Below, piece by piece: positions 17,043 through 23,405 of a stretch of DNA of 38,633 bases; the stretch's first letter is position 1; each line of letters begins with the position of its first letter. Below the pieces are notes generated by a model. It had not been told where the DNA came from and did no database searches. It saw only the letters and a program-made list of their open reading frames with translations. A program made the position numbers and the translations under genes. Where the stretch lies: IMG/VR virus record IMGVR_UViG_3300042328_000453, positions 1 to 38,633 of that record, one strand, 5' to 3'. The DNA is from a virus.

Positions 17043-17483
17043 TTAATCGTAGTCAATATCGTCGTCACTATCATCATTGTATTCTCCTATAATGTGTGTA
17101 TCACCTTCTTTAGTTAAATTAATAACTAATGGGGATCTCATTTTATCTTCTATAATATTAGTCTCTGGAACACGTCCATATTTATAACGCAACAGTTTAT
17201 CTGACACAGCTGTCATCTTATCTATTAGGTTCATATGTGTCTGTTCATTATACCATTTAGTCTTACCTGTAGATGTTAATGGTACTATTTTATTATCACG
17301 CCAGTCATTATAATATTGTAATTGTTCTTCTAAGAATCTATACTGGTGCACTAATGCTTCAATAGGATCAAACCCTAAATCTTTAAGCTTAGCTACACTC
17401 AAACGTCCACCAGCAGTTAAATTACTCAGACGTTGTATCTTGACACCATCTTCTCTCTTCAGTGGCTTTGTCTGTGTGTTCAT
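17043..17483 (-). CDS. terS: Terminase small subunit
   Basis: 146 aa. It recognises viral DNA and regulates TerL. The central region, with DLGFDPIEALVHQYRFLEE, NKIVPLTSTGK and LIDKMTAVSDKLLRYKYGR, matches the helical small-terminase type of T7-like aquatic phages. The N-terminus is basic and the last 20 residues are a DDSDDDIDYD acidic tail. It is the first gene after the two copies of the 21-bp promoter-like element and opens the late packaging-structure operon. Confidence 0.8.
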   Translation of the reverse strand: MNTQTKPLKREDGVKIQRLSNLTAGGRLSVAKLKDLGFDPIEALVHQYRFLEEQLQYYNDWRDNKIVPLTSTGKTKWYNEQTHMNLIDKMTAVSDKLLRYKYGRVPETNIIEDKMRSPLVINLTKEGDTHIIGEYNDDSDDDIDYD

Positions 17484-17572
17484 AGTTTACTCACATTTCA
17501 GTTTGCATTCAATGAGTTACGTCTCCGTAGCCCTCTATTTTAAAAATTAACAATTATTTATTATTATTAATC

Positions 17573-17593
17573 TTAGGGTTAATTTAACGGGGT
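17573..17593 (-). promoter_or_regulatory. Promoter-like 21-bp element, copy 1 (upstream of TerS)
   Basis: Minus-strand sequence ACCCCGTTAA directly followed by ATTAACCCTAA, identical to three other copies in the window. It lies 90 nt before the TerS start in an intergenic region, in the same direction as the late operon. It contains the near-palindrome GTTAA-A-TTAAC, able to form a 4-bp stem with a 3-nt loop. Perfect conservation in front of separate operons is what promoters of phage single-subunit RNA polymerases look like; the promoter role is inferred. Confidence 0.7.
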
Positions 17594-17617
17594 TTTCTAT
17601 ATGTCTCAGCGCTTTGC

Positions 17618-17649
17618 CCTTTAGGAAAAAGTCAGGGATCCCCTAAAGG
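17618..17649 (-). repeat. Inverted repeat upstream of element copy 1
   Basis: Arms CCTTTAGG (17618-17625) and CCTAAAGG (17642-17649) form an 8-bp stem around a 16-nt loop. No T-run follows on the minus strand, apart from short T stretches in the loop. It lies 25 nt upstream of the first promoter-like element. It could block read-through or bind a protein. Confidence 0.45.
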
Positions 17650-17728
17650 ATATATTTATTAGATTAATTATTATTGATTAATAACTAAGAATTAACAACT
17701 AATGGATTATAATTCAGGGGGAGCGGCT

Positions 17729-17749
17729 TTAGGGTTAATTTAACGGGGT
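17729..17749 (-). promoter_or_regulatory. Promoter-like 21-bp element, copy 2
   Basis: Second perfect copy, 136 bp further upstream of TerS than copy 1 and 5 nt past the stop of the 67-aa ORF. A 6-bp inverted repeat (TCTATA at 17754-17759, TATAGA at 17766-17771) sits immediately upstream. The 17486-17754 gap holds the two elements and the CCTTTAGG hairpin; I see no gene there. Two promoters in tandem would give the late packaging and structural operon extra transcription. Confidence 0.7.
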
Positions 17750-17754
17750 TAAGT

Positions 17755-17958
17755 CTATACGACAATATAGAAAGTTGATCGTGAAGATCGACAATATGAA
17801 CCATCACTCATATACCAATTAAATTCTGTTTCTACCCCCATTGGCGGTTGTATCGTAGTATCTTGCCCTGTTATTACTACTGTTGGTGATTTATATGCTA
17901 CCTGTAATGTTCTACCGATAGTATCTGTTATTGTGGAGCCTAATATTATATCGTTCAT
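17755..17958 (-). CDS. Hypothetical protein, 67 aa
   Basis: 67 aa, beta-like (GSTITDTIGRTLQVAYKSP, then EFNWYMSDGSYC). Its ATG is preceded by a run of 13 T after the hairpin terminator and has no Shine-Dalgarno sequence, which is odd in a phage where nearly all genes have one. It may be weakly expressed, or it may belong to a transcript escaping the terminator. The fold hints at the small beta-barrel family that dominates this region, but the match is weak. Confidence 0.4.
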   Translation of the reverse strand: MNDIILGSTITDTIGRTLQVAYKSPTVVITGQDTTIQPPMGVETEFNWYMSDGSYCRSSRSTFYIVV

Positions 17959-17960
17959 AA

Positions 17961-18011
17961 GAAAAAAAAAAAAATAAGGGGCCTCCTACCACCCCGAAGG
18001 GCAGTAGGAGG
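17961..18011 (-). terminator. Strong intrinsic terminator with UUCG loop
   Basis: Minus strand: CCTCCTAC (18011-18004) pairs with GTAGGAGG (17989-17982), with an inner CCC-TTCG-GGG stem-loop. It is followed by CCCCTTA and a run of 13 T. It ends the accessory unit after the 121-aa gene (stop at 18019) and isolates it from the late region and its promoter-like elements. Confidence 0.85.
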
Positions 18012-18018
18012 AAGAAAA

Positions 18019-18384
18019 TTAATTAGAAATTAAATTACGTGGATCATCAGATCCACAGTCACGAAGCATACGCCCATCAATTGTAAAACTTTCACAATAA
18101 GCGTTATGTTTATTTATATTACGAATTCCCAACATAGGGTAATTCATACTACTAGCCTCACAAATACTAGCAATAAAATACTCGGTACCAAAACCATCTT
18201 TTACCATTTCACCTACTTTAAACTTAGGCGGCACCGTTAATTCCTTTTCACTGACCCATTCCGCTCGACTTCGACCATCCTTGTAGGTTACCGTCAAATA
18301 CGGTAAACCAGTGTTAGGATTTTCATCAATATGTACTAATGTGCCTTGTACACCTCGTACTATAACTTTATCGCCAACTCTCAT
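18019..18384 (-). CDS. Two-domain member of the KxYxxRxG small beta-domain family
   Basis: 121 aa. It begins VGDKVIVRGVQGTLVHID and YLTVTYKDGR, an SH3/KOW-like barrel. A second unit starts KFKVGEMVKDGFGTEYFIASI, continues NYPMLGIRNIN and ends SFTIDGRMLRDCG. The second unit matches the domain repeated in several neighbours (K-x-Y/V start, YPVxG, xxDG end). Last gene before the strong terminator; the start overlaps the upstream stop by 4 nt (ATGA). Role unknown; possibly host-directed accessory protein. Confidence 0.65.
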   Translation of the reverse strand: MRVGDKVIVRGVQGTLVHIDENPNTGLPYLTVTYKDGRSRAEWVSEKELTVPPKFKVGEMVKDGFGTEYFIASICEASSMNYPMLGIRNINKHNAYCESFTIDGRMLRDCGSDDPRNLISN

Positions 18385-18740
18385 TGGAATACCTCCTTAA
18401 CTAAATCATGACTTGTTTCTTCGTGTTTATAATATCTCCCATCCTCATAGAACCAAGAACCATTACACGCTTGACCAAGTCTAGCGGCCCAATAATTGCC
18501 ATAACCATCATAGTGTTTAACAATATACCGATCACCGTCTGCGTTACTATATATGTGATCAATTTCTAGTTTCATAGGCATCACTAGAGACTCATTAACA
18601 GATGTACATACACCATTCCCAAAATACCAATCAAGATCTTCATTGAATAAATCAACACCGACAAATTTATCATCTTTTTCATATATTATATAAACACGAT
18701 GATTGTCCCCATTTCTATACTCTTTGCCAACTTCAATCAT
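18381..18740 (-). CDS. KxYxxRxG domain family protein, paralogue of 18931-19290
   Basis: 119 aa. MIEVGKEYRNGDNHRVYIIY and DKFVGVDLFNEDLDWY run nearly parallel to the gene at 18931-19290 (MIEVDKEYKNLNGQRIRIL, FVGENMFNGDLEWY). The second half starts LEIDHIYSNADGDRYIVKHY, another family unit, and ends HDLVKEV like its relatives. Clear gene duplication. No catalytic motif; soluble. Coupled by a 1-bp overlap to the upstream 64-aa gene and a 4-nt overlap to the 121-aa gene. Function unknown. Confidence 0.65.
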   Translation of the reverse strand: MIEVGKEYRNGDNHRVYIIYEKDDKFVGVDLFNEDLDWYFGNGVCTSVNESLVMPMKLEIDHIYSNADGDRYIVKHYDGYGNYWAARLGQACNGSWFYEDGRYYKHEETSHDLVKEVFQ

Positions 18741-18934
18741 TATCTTAACCCCATTGCAATTTCAATTTTAGCTAGATCTTCATCATTTAACAAATAGCTT
18801 GACCAAGCATCAAGTTCATCATATGAAATCCTTACAGAGAAATTCTTTCCAGATTTTGAAATACATACTTCTGAGATTCTATCAAGGTTAATCAATACAT
18901 TAGTCCCTTGATCTGTGACTTTTATAAAGTTCAT
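18740..18934 (-). CDS. Small protein of a FlbD-like type, 64 aa
   Basis: 64 aa. The ribosome binding site AAAGGAGAAAATAAA is strong. The pattern FIKVTDQGTNVLINLDRIS (short strands, INLDRI, then a YxV strand and a C-terminal helix) recalls the fold pattern of FlbD-like small proteins. Two relatives, at 20543-20740 and 20734-20940, share it: MxxIK, IN or VD-x-x-S or T-I, then a final helix. Function unknown, no catalytic residues. Confidence 0.55.
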   Translation of the reverse strand: MNFIKVTDQGTNVLINLDRISEVCISKSGKNFSVRISYDELDAWSSYLLNDEDLAKIEIAMGLR

Positions 18935-19290
18935 TTTATTTTCTCCTTTAAAGGGTAGTGACTAGCGCATTCTGCTTTACCATCTATAGCATAGCGTGCA
19001 GTTGTGTGCCCGATGGTGTTAGGATACATAATGCCAATAACAGGATACCTTCCGCTAGGGCTAATACTAGCGATAAACACGTGGTTATTCCAATGATCTA
19101 ACCAAGTATCCCCTGCTTTAAGATCTAGTGGTTGTTCTAAGACTAAATCAACATATCCGTGACCTTCTTTACTGTACCACTCAAGATCACCGTTAAACAT
19201 GTTCTCGCCTACAAACTGATCGTGTTCTTTAAATAATATCCGAATACGTTGACCATTAAGATTCTTATACTCTTTATCTACTTCAATCAT
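18931..19290 (-). CDS. KxYxxRxG domain family protein, paralogue of 18381-18740
   Basis: 119 aa from the ATG preceded by GAGGCAAACTGTA. An upstream in-frame ATG adds 19 codons but overlaps the previous gene extensively. Unit 1 starts MIEVDKEYKNLNGQRIRIL. Unit 2 starts LKAGDTWLDHWNNHVFIASI and includes RYPVIGIMYPN and AIDGKAEC. Unit 2 is also close to the second unit of the 121-aa protein (VFIASI versus YFIASI). The duplicated modular layout suggests repeated tandem duplication and recombination. Function unknown. Confidence 0.65.
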   Translation of the reverse strand: MIEVDKEYKNLNGQRIRILFKEHDQFVGENMFNGDLEWYSKEGHGYVDLVLEQPLDLKAGDTWLDHWNNHVFIASISPSGRYPVIGIMYPNTIGHTTARYAIDGKAECASHYPLKEKIK

Positions 19291-19450
19291 TACAGTTTGC
19301 CTCATTTTGTTCAATGAAGTGATCCAGAATCTCTTGAGTGACAACAATAGTTGTCATACCTGGAATCGGTTGATTTGAGTACACAGCATTGTCATAGATA
19401 ACATATGGTGTACCGACTAAACTAATAAAATATAATGCACAGTAACTCAT
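19283..19450 (-). CDS. 55-aa hypothetical protein
   Basis: 55 aa with a GAGGAAGTGAA ribosome binding site; it overlaps the next start by 8 nt. The N-terminal half is moderately hydrophobic (YCALYFISLVGTPYVIYD). The pattern YFISLVGTPYVIYDNAVYSN is a strand-turn-strand, so a small beta protein rather than a membrane one. Too short for many gene callers. Not recognised. Confidence 0.55.
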   Translation of the reverse strand: MSYCALYFISLVGTPYVIYDNAVYSNQPIPGMTTIVVTQEILDHFIEQNEANCND

Positions 19451-19469
19451 TTCACTTCCTCAATTAAAT

Positions 19470-20135
19470 TTAATAACGCCATCTCTTCTTCGATTCAAGC
19501 AATGCTGCAATTTTGCTTTCCATAATGTAGGGGTCTTCAATCACTTCGCGCACTTCTAAAAACTTACCATGGCGTCCTACTGAAACTATTTCGAATGTAG
19601 CCATTTTGTACTTTTTATCTAGCGTACTTCCACAGACTTGTCCGATTTTTGAAAAATGATCCTGTCCAAAATAAAGATTTACATCAATTATGCCTGACGC
19701 TCTTTCAAGGAAGCCTGTGTCTCCTACTGCGGCTCGTTTAAAATGTTTAGACTCGTTTAAGATTTTATGGCCAGCACTGCTGTCATTCTCGAAAACATGC
19801 GGTGTACTATCAACGATTCTCTCAATTTCACCGACTGCTAAATAGGGATTTGCTACAACACTGGTGACTACTAATGTTATATTATTACCACTACGCTTTA
19901 TAATTTCGAATGTAGCTACCCTGTATTCATAAGGGAAGGCATTTCCATAAGTCGCGGGTAAATCCCCAATATGGCGTTGTTTGCCTGTTATTGGGTCAAA
20001 GACAATTACTTGCAAAGTGCTAGAGAGTTTTCTTTCACGCTGTAATGCGCCTCTATACCCTGCAGCAATACGTGGATAAAGTGCTTCTTTCTCGAATGCG
20101 CCTTTAGGTTTAAACATAGTAAATTTACAGTTCAT
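19470..20135 (-). CDS. Unknown protein with an internal duplication, 221 aa
   Basis: 221 aa, soluble, mixed alpha-beta, not recognised. Two halves repeat: YRVATFEIIKRSGNN with ANPYLAVGEIERIVDS (about residues 70-110) and YKMATFEIVSVGRHG with EDPYIMESKIAALLES (about 175-216), so it probably arose by domain duplication. Each unit is preceded by a G-x-x-x-TYG- or CGST-like turn. Overlaps the upstream 75-aa gene by 4 nt. No catalytic motif is apparent. Confidence 0.6.
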   Translation of the reverse strand: MNCKFTMFKPKGAFEKEALYPRIAAGYRGALQRERKLSSTLQVIVFDPITGKQRHIGDLPATYGNAFPYEYRVATFEIIKRSGNNITLVVTSVVANPYLAVGEIERIVDSTPHVFENDSSAGHKILNESKHFKRAAVGDTGFLERASGIIDVNLYFGQDHFSKIGQVCGSTLDKKYKMATFEIVSVGRHGKFLEVREVIEDPYIMESKIAALLESKKRWRY

Positions 20136-20359
20136 TGCACTTCCTCAATCAGATCATATTCAGAATAGTCATAGTCAAGCTCCTGATCTTCACAAACGAA
20201 TTTACCATTTAACATATGCGTTTTAGGCTCTATAGCACCATAGTCGTGTGTATACATTGCAACTACAGGGTACATAATCTCCTTATCACTTATGTATATG
20301 ATCTCCCATTCTTGGCCGTTTCGATCTTTGTACTTTTTGCCCATTTCTAATTTTAACAT
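20132..20359 (-). CDS. Single-unit KxYxxRxG domain protein, 75 aa
   Basis: 75 aa from the ATG preceded by GGAGAAGCACA; a longer in-frame start lies inside the preceding ORF. It shows one clean family unit: LEMGKKYKDRNGQEWEII, MYPVVAMYTHD and a C-terminal YDLIEEV. It serves as a reference for the domain: about 65 residues, beta-rich, with YPV in the centre and an acidic D-L-x-E end. Function unknown. Confidence 0.65.
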   Translation of the reverse strand: MLKLEMGKKYKDRNGQEWEIIYISDKEIMYPVVAMYTHDYGAIEPKTHMLNGKFVCEDQELDYDYSEYDLIEEVQ

Positions 20360-20552
20360 TGTGCTTCTCCACTTTTGCAATAAATGTATGAATATGATGT
20401 CCACCAAGTATATCTCCAACCCATGCCATGACAATAGGTTTCTTAGAATACATCATATTGTGTTTGTACTCAAACTTATCACCATCGATGTCAACGCCCG
20501 TGAAGGCGCTGACGTTTGACGATAATATTAAAAATAATATTATTAGAGGCAT
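20286..20552 (-). CDS. Small exported or lipoprotein-like protein with signal peptide
   Basis: 88 aa from the second in-frame ATG (GTGGGAAGA before it). Residues 1-16 are a typical signal sequence: PLIILFLILSSNVSA with cleavage after SA. The mature part is basic (KKPIVMAWVGDILGGHHIHT) and ends HIHK. It overlaps the next gene by 74 nt in another frame, so the C-terminus may be less constrained. Periplasmic or outer-face role possible; family unknown. Confidence 0.5.
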   Translation of the reverse strand: MPLIILFLILSSNVSAFTGVDIDGDKFEYKHNMMYSKKPIVMAWVGDILGGHHIHTFIAKVEKHNVKIRNGQKVQRSKRPRMGDHIHK

Positions 20553-20740
20553 TCTTCCCACTTCTTGAATTGTTCAATTACCTTCATTGAAGTTTCTCTT
20601 GAAACAATATACCGTCTAGTGTGTTCATTTGGCCCTTTATACTTTAGCGCAATTATACGCTTATCAATAGCAATATTACGAACACTATCAGTATCAACAC
20701 AAACGAGACTGCCTCTTTTTGTCATAAACTTAATTAACAT
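20543..20740 (-). CDS. Small FlbD-like protein, 65 aa
   Basis: 65 aa from the ATG preceded by GGAGCAAATT. Layout LIKFMTKRGSLVCVDTDSV, IIALKYKG, YIVSRETSMKVIEQFKKW: short strands then a final helix, parallel to the 64-aa protein at 18740 and the 68-aa protein just upstream. Adjacent paralogues indicate duplication. Function unknown. Confidence 0.55.
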   Translation of the reverse strand: MLIKFMTKRGSLVCVDTDSVRNIAIDKRIIALKYKGPNEHTRRYIVSRETSMKVIEQFKKWEECL

Positions 20741-20940
20741 AATTTGCTCCATTGGAATCTTAATGCACGAGCTATTTCATGCCAAGTTTCATATGTGACA
20801 GTGTGGCATTTATTGTGAGTAGGATATGAAACGCCTACATAGTACTTCTTATCATCTGAATAAAGTGCTATACTCTCTGTTGCATTAAAGTTGATTGTAA
20901 TTAACTCATCTTCTGTACTCTTAATTACTATAATGTTCAT
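20734..20940 (-). CDS. Small FlbD-like protein, 68 aa
   Basis: 68 aa. NIIVIKSTEDELITINFNAT, YYVGVSYPTHN, then TYETWHEIARALRFQW: the same strand-strand-helix plan as its neighbour at 20543 and the 64-aa protein at 18740. It starts 4 nt inside the end of the HNH-like gene (ATGA-type). No catalytic motif; probably a host-directed or regulatory small protein. Confidence 0.55.
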   Translation of the reverse strand: MNIIVIKSTEDELITINFNATESIALYSDDKKYYVGVSYPTHNKCHTVTYETWHEIARALRFQWSKLC

Positions 20941-21398
20941 GCGTCCATCCCAATAAATTTCATACCAAGTTCACTTCGTTTAGCATTTCTATACTCTAGT
21001 GCTTCTGTCAATGTTCTACATCTTTTTGAAATAACTTTACCTTTGTGATTCATAGCGACATCATACACAACTCTCTCAGCTGATACTGTTGGTCTAATAT
21101 TTCTATAAACACTTTTAACGCTTGTGCCATCTTTCAGATATAGATTTTCAATTCTAGTGTTCTGTTTATTGTTATCGACATAACCTATATAATCCAATTG
21201 CGTAAGTTCATCGCCATGATGATATGTCCACACAAGTCGTGCCGCAACATACATCCTGTGGTTTACCTGAATGATTCGATTTCTATCAGGATCGAATCTT
21301 ACAGCATTATGGCTTTGCTTAAATTTTGAATCTCTCCAATATAAGCAACCTGTGATCGCGTCATAATCGAATAATCTTCTAACTTCTTTTTGATTCAT
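20937..21398 (-). CDS. HNH-endonuclease-like protein lacking the catalytic His
   Basis: 153 aa. The layout is that of phage HNH homing-type proteins: LFDYDAITGCLYWRD at the start, YVAARLVWTYHHGD in the place of the usual HR-LVW-x3-HG, then YVDNNKQNTRIENLYL in place of IDHIDxxKxNNRIENLR, and a C-terminal AP2-like domain (VYDVAMNHKGKVIS with RTLTEALEYRNAK). The His before R-LVW and the His of the DH pair are replaced (Ala and Tyr). It may bind DNA without cutting it. Overlaps the next HNH-like gene by 20 nt. Confidence 0.7.
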   Translation of the reverse strand: MNQKEVRRLFDYDAITGCLYWRDSKFKQSHNAVRFDPDRNRIIQVNHRMYVAARLVWTYHHGDELTQLDYIGYVDNNKQNTRIENLYLKDGTSVKSVYRNIRPTVSAERVVYDVAMNHKGKVISKRCRTLTEALEYRNAKRSELGMKFIGMDA

Positions 21399-21723
21399 TT
21401 GAAATACCTTTTAGTAATGTTGAAAATTTTCCGACAGCTGGTAGCTCCCGGTTTGCAATGTATAAGTTACAAATCTTTATGTTGAATGAATTTCCATCTT
21501 TATACTGCAGCCTTTTATCAGGCCATTCACCATAATATAATCGCCATGCAAGACGCCCCATTGTTGTTTGCATTCTCCCTTGACGTGAATTAATTAAATA
21601 TTGTCCACCTCTTTGGCTATTTGCAGTAAAGCCTAAAATCCAACCAAAGATAGACACAACCTTACCTTCTATAGGATCATATTTGTAATAGCCACTCTCT
21701 ATCCACTTATCAAATTCTTTCAT
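21379..21723 (-). CDS. HNH-endonuclease-like protein, degenerate
   Basis: 114 aa. YDPIEGKVVSIFGWILGFT, then TTMGRLAWRLYYGEWPD and LQYKDGNSFNIKICNLYI follow the HNH pattern (xHRLAW-x3-G, xDHKDGNxxNNxixNL). The first His is Gly-like and the DH is QY, so the metal-binding His is missing. Together with its downstream neighbour it gives two adjacent degenerate HNH proteins. Perhaps remnants of homing genes kept as DNA-binding proteins. Confidence 0.6.
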   Translation of the reverse strand: MKEFDKWIESGYYKYDPIEGKVVSIFGWILGFTANSQRGGQYLINSRQGRMQTTMGRLAWRLYYGEWPDKRLQYKDGNSFNIKICNLYIANRELPAVGKFSTLLKGISNESKRS

Positions 21724-21728
21724 AACTG

Positions 21729-22403
21729 TTAACCATTGTTAATAAAACCTAATACATCACGACCTAAGATAATTAAATCGTTTTCACTAATATTGTCTGC
21801 TAAAATCAATATTGAGCCATTCTTAATTTCTACTAAGAATTCATAATCATTTCTAGCAAATTTAATTGTTCTACCTTCCGAACTTATAACACTGAATGCG
21901 CCTGATGTTACGTCAGGTTTGAGGCTAATGCCTGATTGCGTAGAAATAATCTCTTTTAAGCGTTTAAATGCTTCGTCACTTGCTAAAGATACTTTAACTT
22001 CCATCCCATCAATTTTACAAGCAGGATATAAAAGTTTTATTAATTCCAATTCAGCATTAGTAGAGCATTTTAATGTTTTATACTCAAGTGTAACAATTGC
22101 ATTTTTAGGAAAAGTCTGTAAGGCTTTATCTAAAGCCAATCCTAAAAATTCATTGATTAAACCTCTTTTTCTATATGCAGCGTACGGAATATTTGCATAC
22201 ATTTGAGTCTCTTCTGGTAATTCAAATACTACACGCATTTGAGCTTCCCTTGAAGTATTTAAAAGATCTTCTTCAGAAACTAGAGACACACCTGTTAGCG
22301 CTAATTCATTGCATTTTTCAACTAAAGTTTTACCTTCATTACGAGCAATAGTTATAACCTGGTCACGAACTTTATGTGTTGTGTATATGGTAATTGTTTT
22401 CAT
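21729..22403 (-). CDS. Hypothetical protein, 224 aa
   Basis: 224 aa, soluble, mixed alpha-beta. The N-terminus, KTITIYTTHKVRDQVITIA and EGKTLVEKCNELAL, then EAQMRVVFELPEETQ, suggests a small helix-containing domain, and the end is FLVEIKNGSILILADN and NDLIILGRDVLGF. I do not recognise a family. It is the first gene after the strong terminator of the 204-aa unit and has no visible promoter element of its own, so it may depend on read-through or a host-type promoter. Confidence 0.6.
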   Translation of the reverse strand: MKTITIYTTHKVRDQVITIARNEGKTLVEKCNELALTGVSLVSEEDLLNTSREAQMRVVFELPEETQMYANIPYAAYRKRGLINEFLGLALDKALQTFPKNAIVTLEYKTLKCSTNAELELIKLLYPACKIDGMEVKVSLASDEAFKRLKEIISTQSGISLKPDVTSGAFSVISSEGRTIKFARNDYEFLVEIKNGSILILADNISENDLIILGRDVLGFINNG

Positions 22404-22427
22404 TTGGTATTTCCTTTGAATTTGATT

Positions 22428-22457
22428 AAAAACCCCTCAACCATTAAGGTCAAGGGG
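22428..22457 (-). terminator. Intrinsic terminator of the 204-aa gene unit
   Basis: Minus strand: CCCCTTGACC (22457-22448) pairs with GGTTGAGGGG (22442-22433), ten pairs including two G-U, around a TTAAT loop. A TTTTT run follows (22432-22428). It lies 14 nt after the stop of the 204-aa gene and closes a one-gene transcription unit. Confidence 0.85.
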
Positions 22458-22470
22458 TGTTTGTTAAAAA

Positions 22471-23085
22471 TTACTTACCAGCTTTTGCTTCACGTTTTAA
22501 ACGATTAGCTTCACGTTTTGCAGCCAATTCAGCTACAGCTTCTGGGCCTTTAGACTCAGCTTCTGCATCTTCTTCAGCACGTTTCTTAGCTTGGTATTCT
22601 GCTAAACCAGCAGCAGCTTTGGGTGACACTTCGCGTTTTTCAACGCCAGCGCTATAAGCTTCCAAGATAGCAGCAGAGTTACTAACAACATAATCAGCAA
22701 GTTCAGGATTACCTGATGCTTGTAAGATTTCTGTTTTAGCGGCTTCTACTTTTTCTTCAGCAGTTAAACGTTTTACAGCAGGCCATCTGAACGAATCTAA
22801 GACAGCTTTTGCATTGTCAAATAAGAAACCTGAAGTGATTTCCGCAAGTGCTTTTTCCAATTTGTTATAATCAGATTTAGTCACACGACGAATAGTACCA
22901 CTTTCAAAAGCAGATTCAACTGTGTCTTGGTTATCAACTAACCATTCTGCAACGTCTGTTTGATTGCTTACAGCTGTTAACATAGCTGCTAAGATCAATG
23001 GACGTCTAACAAAGTTTAATGCTTCTGCTTTAGTTGCAAATGTTTGACCGTTTACTACGAATGCTTGTTGGATTTGGACTGACAT
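22471..23085 (-). CDS. Unknown 204-aa protein in its own promoter-terminator unit
   Basis: 204 aa. The N-terminal 100 residues are conserved-looking: QQAFVVNGQTFATKAEALNF then RRPLILAAMLTAV and TIRRVTKSDYNKLEKAL. I recall similar proteins of unknown function from other phages but cannot name a family. Residues 140-204 are a charged Lys/Glu/Ala-rich tail (AEYQAKKRAEEDAEAES) that could bind nucleic acid or be disordered. The gene stands alone between promoter-like copy 3 with a 5' stem-loop and a strong terminator. That arrangement suggests a very abundant transcript, as for a DNA-binding or decoy protein. Start at the ATG preceded by TAAGGAATTCATC. Confidence 0.7.
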   Translation of the reverse strand: MSVQIQQAFVVNGQTFATKAEALNFVRRPLILAAMLTAVSNQTDVAEWLVDNQDTVESAFESGTIRRVTKSDYNKLEKALAEITSGFLFDNAKAVLDSFRWPAVKRLTAEEKVEAAKTEILQASGNPELADYVVSNSAAILEAYSAGVEKREVSPKAAAGLAEYQAKKRAEEDAEAESKGPEAVAELAAKREANRLKREAKAGK

Positions 23086-23098
23086 GATGAATTCCTTA

Positions 23099-23125
23099 AG
23101 ATAAATTATTAATTAATATTTATCT
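23099..23125 (-). repeat. 5' stem-loop of the 204-aa gene leader
   Basis: Perfect 8-bp arms AGATAAAT/ATTTATCT around an 11-nt AT-rich spacer, directly upstream of the AAGGAATTC ribosome binding site. No U-run follows, so it is not a terminator. A 5' stem-loop before the ribosome binding site commonly stabilises phage mRNAs or marks an RNase site. Confidence 0.5.
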
Positions 23126-23206
23126 GTGCGGTCCCACTTAGTGCGCTTTTGCCCAATGCTCTTACAGTTCTTAATACGAGATGAGAATCTAACTTCTTAT
23201 TTGAAA

Positions 23207-23227
23207 TTAGGGTTAATTTAACGGGGT
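23207..23227 (-). promoter_or_regulatory. Promoter-like 21-bp element, copy 3 (upstream of 204-aa gene)
   Basis: Third perfect copy of the element, 122 nt before the 204-aa gene start. Upstream of it an inverted partner, CCCGTTAA (23253-23260), pairs with TTAACGGG inside the element (23218-23225). The 23086-23206 stretch is the leader of the 204-aa gene, with no further gene. Confidence 0.7.
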
Positions 23228-23405
23228 TGGCACACTCGCATTACAACCCGAACCCGTTAAGGTACTGCTTTTGCTACGCAGACGGCACGAGGAACCTGTC
23301 CCATGCCTGCAGGGATGCCTCAGACGCGGTTGCCAGCTCTGCCCCCGTTTCTGGCCCAAATTTGGGCACCCTGATGCCAGCGGGTAGCACGGGCTGTGAG
23401 TCACC
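23228..23405. other. GC-rich island of foreign composition
   Basis: About 180 bp with visibly high G+C (runs such as GCCCCCGTTTC, GCCAGCGGGTAGC) inside an AT-rich genome. It carries a perfect 14-bp palindrome GCCCAAATTTGGGC (23354-23367). It spans the end of the 108-aa gene and reaches the edge of promoter-like copy 3. No tRNA or insertion-sequence terminal repeats are seen. Best read as an insertion of foreign, perhaps host, DNA. Confidence 0.6.

Noticed and set aside
23228-23405. tRNA or other structured RNA in the GC-rich island
   Set aside because: No cloverleaf, no CCA-type end and no T-arm pairing could be built; only a palindrome is present.
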